Source: JBAZLV01 sp964586075
Lineage (GTDB): Bacteria > Nitrospirota > UBA9217
DNA: 64,000 nucleotides
Direction: 5' to 3'
Assembly (NCBI GenBank): GCA_964586075.1
Contig: CAZPGZ010000010.1
Span: 30,232-94,231, forward strand
Positions 35,359-42,508 of this stretch are shown in pieces. Position 1 is the first letter of the stretch, and each line of letters opens with the position of its first letter. A program made the translations under genes and the position numbers. The notes beneath the pieces are model-generated. The model did no database searches. It was given only the letters and a program-made list of their open reading frames with translations, and was not told the DNA's origin.

Positions 35359-36699
35359 ATGTTGAACAGAATTCTTATGAAGGTAATAGTTGTGCTTGCA
35401 GCAGGGTTTTTTATAGCCACGTCAGCGTATGCCGAACTGGATAACACATTCGGACTTTCGCTGCGTCTGCGACAGGAAGTATGGGATAATGTATTCAATT
35501 TTCAGTCGGTGGATCCGGGGACGGGAAGGCCAAACAATGACGACAATTATCTTCGTCTCAAAACGTCCATTTGGGACAGAGTCGAACTGAATAAAAAGTA
35601 TGGCTTCTATGTAAAGCTCACGAATGAAGCCCGCTACTTTTTTGATTCCACCAATACCAATCCGGGAAGCAGACCGCTCGGGCTGAATAAGGATGAAATT
35701 TTTTTTGATAATCTCATCGTGTATGGAAACAACATCGCGGGACTGCCTGTTGATGTGAGCATCGGCAGACAAGACCTGATGTATGGAGACGGATTCATAC
35801 TCATGGACGGCACACCGGGGGACGGATCCCGCAGCTTCTATTTCAATGCGGCGAAGGCGACAATAAGGTTCAGCCAAAAATCAAGTGCTGATCTTATTTA
35901 TATCACTGATCAGGCCTATGAAAACAGTCTGCCGATCATGTTTTCCGCGCCTAAGCGCAACCTGAGTGGCTATAATGAAGAAGCAGTAGTCGTATATGGA
36001 AACCTGAAGCCTTTTGATGACTTCGGCATAGAGCCGTATTATGTATGGAAAGCGGAATATTCCTCCAACGTGCTCAGACTGAACACCCTTGGCGCTCGTT
36101 TCACCTACTCCGTCGGAAGCGGCTGGCGCGGAGTGAACGCGCGCGGTGAATATGCACACCAATTCGGATCGTATGACAACGGGATGAAGAGGGAGGCGGA
36201 CGGCGGCTATGCCTATGTGAGTCAGAAGTATGAAGCACTGCCCTTTACACCATCCTGGGAGTTGGGCTATGTCTATCTTTCCGGTGACAAGCCGAATTCT
36301 CCTGACAAAGATGGAAGCTGGGACCCGCTTTTCTCCCGGTTTCCATGGCTCAGCGAACTCTACTGCTTATCCCTTGCAAAGGAATCAGGCGGGATTACGG
36401 GATATTGGACCAATCTTCAGGCCGCCCGGGCATCCATGAAGTTTGCTCTGACGCCTGCTACGACTCTTGATCTGTCCTATACGTATATGCTCGCGAATGA
36501 AAATACGATCGGAACAGGCATGTTTTCACAGGGTGGAAAAAAGCGCGGTGACCTGTATATTGCAAAGCTCGCCCACAAATTTTCCAAAACCATCGACGGT
36601 TATTTGCTGATCGAGGATTTTGTACCGGGCGATTATTATGCACCTGCAAATCGTGATGCCGCTACATTTATCAGATGGGAATTGCAGTGGAAAATTTGA
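35359..36699 (+). CDS. Outer-membrane beta-barrel, alginate-export-like porin
   Basis: A 446-aa protein starting at the ATG at 35359 after AAGGGGGGAAG; an in-frame upstream start at 35326 would extend past the signal peptide. The signal (MLNRILMK, then VIVVLAAGFFIATSAYA) precedes a mature chain of alternating aromatic beta strands: 'LRLRQEVWDNVFNF', 'YGFYVKLTNEARYFF', 'VSIGRQDLMYGDGFILMDGTPGDGSR', ending in 'FIRWELQWKI' with an aromatic-rich last strand. The 'R-Q-x-x-x-YGDGF' area is typical of alginate_exp family porins. Substrate unknown. It stands alone with a terminator 160 nt downstream. Confidence 0.8.
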   Translation: MLNRILMKVIVVLAAGFFIATSAYAELDNTFGLSLRLRQEVWDNVFNFQSVDPGTGRPNNDDNYLRLKTSIWDRVELNKKYGFYVKLTNEARYFFDSTNTNPGSRPLGLNKDEIFFDNLIVYGNNIAGLPVDVSIGRQDLMYGDGFILMDGTPGDGSRSFYFNAAKATIRFSQKSSADLIYITDQAYENSLPIMFSAPKRNLSGYNEEAVVVYGNLKPFDDFGIEPYYVWKAEYSSNVLRLNTLGARFTYSVGSGWRGVNARGEYAHQFGSYDNGMKREADGGYAYVSQKYEALPFTPSWELGYVYLSGDKPNSPDKDGSWDPLFSRFPWLSELYCLSLAKESGGITGYWTNLQAARASMKFALTPATTLDLSYTYMLANENTIGTGMFSQGGKKRGDLYIAKLAHKFSKTIDGYLLIEDFVPGDYYAPANRDAATFIRWELQWKI

Positions 36700-36857
36700 A
36701 CTCCCCGGACTATTACGCCAGCGCTGACTGTGCATTCAGATAACGGTATCACGCTGTTGGAACGTGTGATGCTGCCCGGAGTGATTGTCCTGCAGCACAA
36801 GACATCAGTGGGGGTATCGTAATCAAAAACGGTTGAATTCCGGAAAAGGATATATGT

Positions 36858-36894
36858 AAAAGACCCCTTCTTTGCTGATAAGACGGGGTCTTTT
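36858..36894. terminator. Bidirectional-looking terminator after the porin gene
   Basis: A perfect 10-bp stem AAAAGACCCC / GGGGTCTTTT (36858-36867 and 36885-36894) with a 17-nt loop. The stem itself supplies A and T runs on both sides. It lies in the 303-nt gap 36700-37002, which otherwise holds only the next gene's promoter. Confidence 0.85.
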
Positions 36895-36928
36895 CACTTT
36901 TCAGCAGAGTCTTCAGCCTGCTGAACTG

Positions 36929-36957
36929 TTGACATACAGTCCTGCTTCTGATAGGCT
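36929..36957 (+). promoter_or_regulatory. Promoter for the NFACT protein gene
   Basis: Perfect TTGACA (36929-36934), a 17-nt spacer and TAGGCT (36952-36957). The leader is about 39 nt and lacks a clear ribosome site. Confidence 0.65.
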
Positions 36958-37002
36958 CCAACCGTTTTTACAAACGTCCCGTGAATTTTTAACAAATATA
37001 CA

Positions 37003-38427
37003 ATGAAATTCGAACTCCTCTCACGCGTCATAGATGAACTTGCTGCTTTTCTTCCCGACGGCCGGCTGGAGCGGGTCTATCAGGGTGCTGAAGGCGGCCT
37101 ATATTTCTCATTTCATCGGGACAGGAAAAAACATTTCCTTTTACTGTCGCCTGACCGGTCACTGCCCAGGCTGCATCTGGTGACCGCGAAACCGGTATCG
37201 GTTCCTATAACACATTCTTTGGCACTGTATCTTCGAAGCCATCTGACCGGTGCACGGCTCGCTGCTCTTGGCCTGCTGAACCGGGACAGAGTAGTGGAAT
37301 TTCTCTTTGAAAAAGCGGGGACGGGGTACCGGCTGGTGTTTGAACTTATCGGAACGTCTCCCAATATCATTCTCACCGATTCATCCACAACCATCCTGGC
37401 TGTATACTACCCGAGGCCTTTTTCTTCTGATACCGCAAGACCGATGCTGCCGGGAATACAATATGTTTCCCCAACGAAAAAAGCATCTCCGTCTGTTGAT
37501 CATTCTGCTCAGGATGCAACAATCCGACAAGAAGAGAGCGTTGGTTCTCCGAGCAAAGAAGCGGAACTGTATTATCAGCAAGTCATCGAACAGCGTGAAT
37601 TTACGTCACTACAAACTATGCTGGTTTCGTTAATCCGGCGCACGCTGTTAAAGACAGAGCGCAGACACGCGGCGCTTTCTAGTGATTTAACTTCTGCAGA
37701 TCGTGCAGAAGAATATAAAAAAGCGGGGATGGTGATCCTTGCCAATAGAGATCAGCTGAAGCCGGGAACGGAACTCGCCCAGCTTCCGGATTACGAAGGA
37801 AAAATCGAGGCCATTCCGCTCGATCCAAAGCTTTCACCCAGCCGGAATGCGGACAGATATTTTAAAAAGTATAAAAAAGCTAAAGCGGGACTGGCTATTA
37901 TTCAACAGCGATTGCGGTCTGCGGAAGAGGAAACGACATTTCTGAAAACGTTGCACAGAGATATTGATAAAGCACACACCTGCAGCGATCTTGCTTCCAT
38001 CCGTTCAATGCTTGCTGCCGAAGGATATATCAAAGAAAATGATAAAGAAAAAAAATATTCTGAGCCGCTGACGCCGGGATTCAGGACCTTCACCTTTCAT
38101 GGCTGGGAAATTTTCGTGGGAAAAGGTGCGCTTGGCAATGATTACATTACGACAAAGCTTGCCTGTGCCGACGACCTCTGGCTCCATGCGGAAGGAATGC
38201 CCGGATCACATGTCCTGGTCAAAAATCCAAACAATGCCGTGATTCCAGCGGAGGTACTGGTAAAAGCGGCTGCTTTGGCGGCATACTACAGCAAAGGCAA
38301 GCTCGCAGGAAAGGTGTCAGTGGCCTATACGCGCGCGCGGTTTGTTAAAAAGCCGAAGGGGGCCAAACCCGGCCTGGTGACGTTGAGGGAAAGAAAATCT
38401 ATCATGGTAAAACCGGAAAACGGTTGA
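37003..38427 (+). CDS. NFACT-family RNA-binding protein (RqcH/Rqc2 homologue)
   Basis: A 474-aa protein. NFACT-N is at the N-terminus ('VIDELAAFLPDGRLERVYQG', 'LLLSPDRSLPRLHL'), a helical coiled-coil section lies at about 270-340, and the NFACT-R domain is C-terminal ('YITTKLACADDLWLHAEGMPGSHVLVKNP' and 'VSVAYTRARFVKKPKGAKPGLVTL'). The D-W-H-x-PGSH motif is the family hallmark. RqcH-type proteins recruit tRNA-Ala to obstructed 50S subunits and add alanine tails. It is about 90 residues shorter than B. subtilis RqcH, mostly in the middle. Its stop is 4 nt from that of the convergent DUF4384 gene. Confidence 0.85.
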   Translation: MKFELLSRVIDELAAFLPDGRLERVYQGAEGGLYFSFHRDRKKHFLLLSPDRSLPRLHLVTAKPVSVPITHSLALYLRSHLTGARLAALGLLNRDRVVEFLFEKAGTGYRLVFELIGTSPNIILTDSSTTILAVYYPRPFSSDTARPMLPGIQYVSPTKKASPSVDHSAQDATIRQEESVGSPSKEAELYYQQVIEQREFTSLQTMLVSLIRRTLLKTERRHAALSSDLTSADRAEEYKKAGMVILANRDQLKPGTELAQLPDYEGKIEAIPLDPKLSPSRNADRYFKKYKKAKAGLAIIQQRLRSAEEETTFLKTLHRDIDKAHTCSDLASIRSMLAAEGYIKENDKEKKYSEPLTPGFRTFTFHGWEIFVGKGALGNDYITTKLACADDLWLHAEGMPGSHVLVKNPNNAVIPAEVLVKAAALAAYYSKGKLAGKVSVAYTRARFVKKPKGAKPGLVTLRERKSIMVKPENG

Positions 38428-38431
38428 TGTG

Positions 38432-39250
38432 TTATCGCACAATTTTGTAAGTAGCCGTTGCTTCCGCCCAGTCCGCAGGATCAATCTGGTTCAGTTTTCT
38501 GACCAGATCGCTGACCATGCCCGTTGATTTTGCATCATACACCTTGAACATTCCCTCCTGAAATCCGAGAGGAACAATGGGTTCCTCTTTCGTCGTAGCA
38601 ATGATTTTAATCCGTTCTTCGGCTGTTTTCCCTTTAAAGTCCGGCAGGAAACTGGCTTGTAATTTAAAAGGACTGCCGGCAGGCGGAAATTCATAGGCTT
38701 TATCGAGCAGAAGGTGATTGTCTTTGTTCGCTGAATTGGGGAAAAGCACGGTTACTGATCCATCCGCTGCGATTGAAAAGATATAAACGTAGCACTCTTT
38801 GCTGGATTGGTAGAATATTCTGACTTCTTCATTTTCCTTCAGGAGAGTTTTAGACAGTGCAATTTTCAGGGAAAAGCCATGGTCTTTTCCCGGATAAACA
38901 GGATCAACGAGGGCTTTGATCCTGACGCGGTACAGGTTACGATCCTTTTCATCCCAGCCTTCCTGCAAGATTTCTGATTTTTCAATTTTTCCGCGAACAG
39001 CCGCATAGATCAGGTCATCGGCAAGTTGGAAGTTTGAGACCAGCGTGTGTGACTTGATGAAGGTACCCACCGCTTTCTCGACCGCCTTGTTCTGGGCATC
39101 GCGTCTTGCGCGGTCCTTCACTTCTTTCAGAGTATCGGTATCGCCGAGCTGGGATTCTCCCGTCATTTCAACCCAGACCGGCTTCTCCGCCGTAAGAGCA
39201 GCCATGGGAATCATAACCAGGATATAGAATAAGAGAAATGTTTTTTTCAT
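38432..39250 (-). CDS. Exported DUF4384 protein of the caspase module
   Basis: A 272-aa protein with a signal peptide (MKKTFLLFYILVMIPMAALTA). Residues about 28-125 resemble an LPP20/FlgT-N-like fold ('KDRARRDAQNKAVEKAVGTFI', 'IYAAVRGKIEKSEILQEGWDE'). DUF4384 follows (about 135-240, 'LLKENEEVRIFYQSSKECYVYIFSIAADGSVTVLFPN'). DUF4384 is often found beside or fused to caspase-like peptidases in bacteria. Here it is the last gene of a three-gene set and overlaps the DUF2846-like lipoprotein by 4 nt (ATGA). It is probably a periplasmic or outer-membrane partner of the caspase lipoprotein. Function unknown. Confidence 0.8.
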   Translation of the reverse strand: MKKTFLLFYILVMIPMAALTAEKPVWVEMTGESQLGDTDTLKEVKDRARRDAQNKAVEKAVGTFIKSHTLVSNFQLADDLIYAAVRGKIEKSEILQEGWDEKDRNLYRVRIKALVDPVYPGKDHGFSLKIALSKTLLKENEEVRIFYQSSKECYVYIFSIAADGSVTVLFPNSANKDNHLLLDKAYEFPPAGSPFKLQASFLPDFKGKTAEERIKIIATTKEEPIVPLGFQEGMFKVYDAKSTGMVSDLVRKLNQIDPADWAEATATYKIVR

Positions 39251-39747
39251 GCCAACTCCCTATCTTTGATCTTTCCTGAAACTATCTGGAGCGGTTCTTC
39301 ACTTTCATTAATCAGACTGTAACCAGCCAAAAAATTGGTTTTCTCGCCACCGCCGAGTACCAGCGTTTCCTTCGGAAGAACTGCTGCAGGGACACTTATA
39401 TAGTACTTATTGCCGGCCTTAACATGAAGGGGATGGTAATTTGTTGCTCTGATTGATTTATCACGATATTGGGAAAGCTTGTGTTTACCCGGCTTCAGCA
39501 CAACTACCAAGTAAGTCTTTTCCGCTCGTTGGCCGACGGAATTGCCGTCAATATAGATATCCATGGCGACAGCGGAACCGACAAATATGGCATTTCGGTA
39601 AACGCAGAGCAGCGCCTTATTAGGCGGTGGTGTCATCTTTTTTGCCCTGATATCCAATTCCTGCTGCGCCAGCGGTACGGTAGCGCAGGCGGTAGTCAGT
39701 GTTACTATTGTGGCAAAAAGAAGCAAACTGATATACGTTGTCTTCAT
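39247..39747 (-). CDS. DUF2846-like lipoprotein of the caspase module
   Basis: A 166-aa protein; I use the ATG at 39747 behind GGAAGG over a GTG at 39771. Signal and lipobox: 'LLLFATIVTLTTAC' with Cys at about residue 21. The mature part has the DUF2846 pattern 'KALLCVYRNAIFVGSAVAMDIYIDGNSVGQ' and 'TYLVVVLKPGKHKL', a small PEGA-like beta domain found in surface lipoproteins. It starts 21 nt after the caspase stop and overlaps the DUF4384 start. Role unknown. Confidence 0.75.
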   Translation of the reverse strand: MKTTYISLLLFATIVTLTTACATVPLAQQELDIRAKKMTPPPNKALLCVYRNAIFVGSAVAMDIYIDGNSVGQRAEKTYLVVVLKPGKHKLSQYRDKSIRATNYHPLHVKAGNKYYISVPAAVLPKETLVLGGGEKTNFLAGYSLINESEEPLQIVSGKIKDRELA

Positions 39748-39767
39748 CTTTTGCCTTCCGCTTTCTA

Positions 39768-41231
39768 TCACTTTGGTGATATTAACTGGGGCATTTGCTC
39801 GTTGTTATATTGTTTTCTGGCGACGCGCTCCACCTGCGGCTTGAGATAATCATATAAATCCTCAATCTTGAGCGATCCATCTTTCCGCACAACATCTTCA
39901 TTTTTTATTGCTTTGAGCAGGAAATAGGTGAACAAACCATGTCCTTTTTCATCGTAAGCAGAACTTGTTTGGTCATCTGAGGACGCGGATAAAACCGTCA
40001 TGTTTTTGGATAGGACGATGTTGGTCTGAAGATTCACGACAAGGGGACGCGAGCCTTTGGCGATGACCGATCTGCCGCCCGCACCGGAAAAGCAGGAATC
40101 CAGAGCAATGATAATTTCCTTGGCCGGCAGTTTTCCGAGAGCATCATACATTCTTTTCAATGAATACCCTGTCTCGGTAATAAATGTCGGATCACCATCA
40201 TACGGAACAAGGTAGGCGTCTCCCGTCTTCGGATTGGGAGCGCCGTGGCCTGAGTAGTACACAAAGACGGTATTGCCTTGCTCAACATTGTTCGGGAGCC
40301 ATTTTTCAAAATATTTTGCAAGGTCGCTTTGCAATGCTCTGTCATTCAGAAGCGTTATGACATTCTCTTCAGGATATCCGAGGACTTTCGTCAGATACTC
40401 CGTAATGGTGGAGGCGTCGCGAACGGCAAAATCCGCGGGAGGCAGTTTCTGGCGATATGTTTCAATGCCAATTACGATGGCGTAGGCATTTTTGGCCTTT
40501 GCTTTTTTTGAAGGCAATTCATCTACATCAGAGCTGACAGCGGCAGCAGAAGGAAGAGATTCTTGGGGGGTGCTACGAATAATATCCTGTGCGGCAGTTG
40601 TATTAAAATGTCTGCCGGATGCGGTGGAGGGGACGCGGGTTGATCGAACGGCGGCAAGGATTTTACCCGAATGTTCATCAAGGTCTTTTAAAACTAGTCT
40701 CGCTGCGTTTTTTGCCGCCAGTAGAGCTTCGGCTTTCTTTAAATTGGTAGCTGCGCCGATTCTCCCGACATACCATCCTTTTATGCTCCCCTCGACTGTG
40801 TTTTCCAGGGAGCGCTGGTACACTACAGTGCCCTGCAGATCCTTGACGGCATATTCTACGCGATACCGCTCTTCATTTGACTCGGGGATAAATCCGAGTA
40901 TGGGGATGAAGAGTGACGTAACTCCGATAAAAATGTTAGGCTGAAATTCAGGTTGAAAGTCGTAGGTAATCGACAGCGAAAGAGGCTGATTTACAGGCGG
41001 CACCACGCGGCCGTTTGATTCCGACATCAGGGTGTCCAGAAGTAAATTGCTTATGAATAAAGGGGAATGAAAATTGTATTTTGTGTCTGCAACAGAAATA
41101 TCCTTTTTCGACAAGCCAAGCGTAAGGTCGGTACTTGGCTGAAGGTTGACGGCTATCTCGCCTGTTTTAACCGTATAAAAACATCCTGACAATAAAAGAA
41201 TTACTCCCAGAACGATCAGTTTAAAACGCAT
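39768..41231 (-). CDS. Outer-surface or periplasmic lipoprotein with a C14 caspase domain
   Basis: A 487-aa protein. The ATG at 41231 follows ACGGAGG and gives a lipoprotein signal (MRFKLIVLGVILLLSGC, lipobox LSGC). Residues about 20-200 form an unassigned beta-rich domain ('LSLSITYDFQPEFQPNIFIG' and 'YRVEYAVKDLQGTVVYQRSL'). A Ser/Thr/Ala linker follows (about 205-243), then a caspase-fold domain (about 246-487): 'AYAIVIGIETYRQKLPPADFAVRDA', catalytic His329 in 'VYYSGHGAP' and Cys380 in 'IIALDSCFSGAGGRS'. The dyad is intact, so it is probably an active protease with Arg/Lys or other specificity. With the two downstream genes it makes a cell-envelope caspase module. Confidence 0.9.
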   Translation of the reverse strand: MRFKLIVLGVILLLSGCFYTVKTGEIAVNLQPSTDLTLGLSKKDISVADTKYNFHSPLFISNLLLDTLMSESNGRVVPPVNQPLSLSITYDFQPEFQPNIFIGVTSLFIPILGFIPESNEERYRVEYAVKDLQGTVVYQRSLENTVEGSIKGWYVGRIGAATNLKKAEALLAAKNAARLVLKDLDEHSGKILAAVRSTRVPSTASGRHFNTTAAQDIIRSTPQESLPSAAAVSSDVDELPSKKAKAKNAYAIVIGIETYRQKLPPADFAVRDASTITEYLTKVLGYPEENVITLLNDRALQSDLAKYFEKWLPNNVEQGNTVFVYYSGHGAPNPKTGDAYLVPYDGDPTFITETGYSLKRMYDALGKLPAKEIIIALDSCFSGAGGRSVIAKGSRPLVVNLQTNIVLSKNMTVLSASSDDQTSSAYDEKGHGLFTYFLLKAIKNEDVVRKDGSLKIEDLYDYLKPQVERVARKQYNNEQMPQLISPK

Positions 41232-41298
41232 TATTGCCTCCGTCATCAAATATCATATTGGTTAAATGAAAAAACTTTCAGCTGGTGAATACTCTAAA

Positions 41299-41586
41299 TT
41301 AAAGGTTTAAAAAATTCTTGAACTTCTCAACAAAACGGGACATGATATAAAAAAGCAGGCTAAATATGATTATGCCGCAAGAATTGAGGATCAGGACTTT
41401 CACTATGATTGCTTCGACAGGCGCCATAGTCCGGAAAAAAACGCTGTAAAGACCAGCGAGGATGCCCAGCAAGCCGAACACTGCGGCACATAATCCGGCG
41501 ATTTGAAACAAACGCAGTTGGCTCAGAAGGCCGTGTTCATACTGCGAGAGGTTGAGCGTTTTTTCCTTGTTCCCTGTAGTATTCAT
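41299..41586 (-). CDS. Small two-TM protein (paralogue of 62071-62349)
   Basis: A 95-aa protein; the ATG at 41586 follows AGGAGAG and gives a start matching its paralogue, whereas an earlier in-frame start at 41640 runs into the upstream gene. It has two membrane segments (about 29-50 and 62-85) with a short loop. 'VFGLLGILAGLYSVFFRTMAPVEAIIVKVLILNS' parallels the protein at 62071 closely. I know no named family. It lies 11 nt after the glycosidase stop and 67 nt before the caspase gene in the same orientation. Confidence 0.75.
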   Translation of the reverse strand: MNTTGNKEKTLNLSQYEHGLLSQLRLFQIAGLCAAVFGLLGILAGLYSVFFRTMAPVEAIIVKVLILNSCGIIIFSLLFYIMSRFVEKFKNFLNL

Positions 41587-41597
41587 ACTATCTCTCC

Positions 41598-42479
41598 TTA
41601 TTGATCCGCAACGACGCCTATCACGTTCGGCAGGGGCCATTGTCCGTATTTTCCACCATCGTCAATCGGCCCCATATCCAGGGCTCCGGATAAATGGATC
41701 TGTTTTGCATGGGCGCATATTGAAAAGCTCGATACCGGCCCGCCTTCAAGATGCATTGCGCGGCTGATATTGAGCGGCAATTGCAGTATTTTTTCATTGA
41801 ACTCGTGCATTGAGAGAGGGGACCGCATGAACAGAAAAAGCACTCTGCCCCGGTTGTCTATGGCAAGCGCTGATTCGCTCCATTTTTTTGGCTGTTCTTT
41901 CCATGCATTGATTCCAGTCCCTTTTATCAGGCGAAGATTTTGGATTACCGTTCCGTAGCTTTCGAGAACCGGGGGGCGGTCTTCAGTGAGATCGATGATC
42001 TGCGCTTGGGGGAGATCGGGTTTCAGCGGATTAGATACGAAAACGCTGTTGTATTGTTTCGACCATCGCCGGTTGTTAACGTGGTTTTCACTTTTCATAT
42101 ATCCGACATGAGTGAGGTGGTCCAGATCGTACATTCCGGCATTGATCACGGCGGTCAAGCCGAATGAGGTGCACCAGTTTTGTGCCGTGCGGGGCTGCCT
42201 GTCAATGGCAGATGCCATGAGAGAGCGGAGTTTAGCTTTCGCAGGATCGATTCGCACGATATGCAGGACCCCATCGCCGGCGGCAGGGTTGTCCATGACT
42301 TTTTGTGCGGCATATTCAACCCCGGTAGCGATGGGTTTCCAGGATATCTCCGCCGGGAGGCGTTCGTTTTTCGCACTCTTTTGCTGAGCAAGGGCAATGC
42401 TAATCTCGCCCGTTGACTGTGCTATCAGCAGAGAGGACAATAATGCGAACATTCGGAGAAAGTAATTTGTTTTTTTCAT
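41598..42479 (-). CDS. Exported phosphodiester glycosidase (DUF2233/NAGPA family)
   Basis: A 293-aa protein with a signal peptide (about 1-31, ending in ALAQQ). Family marks are 'GVLHIVRIDPAKAKLRSLMA', 'TAVINAGMYDLDH', 'SESALAIDNRGRVLFLFMRSPLSM' and 'SRAMHLEGGPVSSFSI'. NAGPA-type enzymes cleave phosphodiester-linked GlcNAc-like sugars; the bacterial role is thought to be in cell-surface polymer turnover. It opens the tight group that runs through the 2-TM protein to the caspase module. The gap to the Tex gene is 29 nt. Confidence 0.8.
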   Translation of the reverse strand: MKKTNYFLRMFALLSSLLIAQSTGEISIALAQQKSAKNERLPAEISWKPIATGVEYAAQKVMDNPAAGDGVLHIVRIDPAKAKLRSLMASAIDRQPRTAQNWCTSFGLTAVINAGMYDLDHLTHVGYMKSENHVNNRRWSKQYNSVFVSNPLKPDLPQAQIIDLTEDRPPVLESYGTVIQNLRLIKGTGINAWKEQPKKWSESALAIDNRGRVLFLFMRSPLSMHEFNEKILQLPLNISRAMHLEGGPVSSFSICAHAKQIHLSGALDMGPIDDGGKYGQWPLPNVIGVVADQ

Positions 42480-42508
42480 GGTTATTCTGCCGCAGTTGCT
42501 CGAATCAT

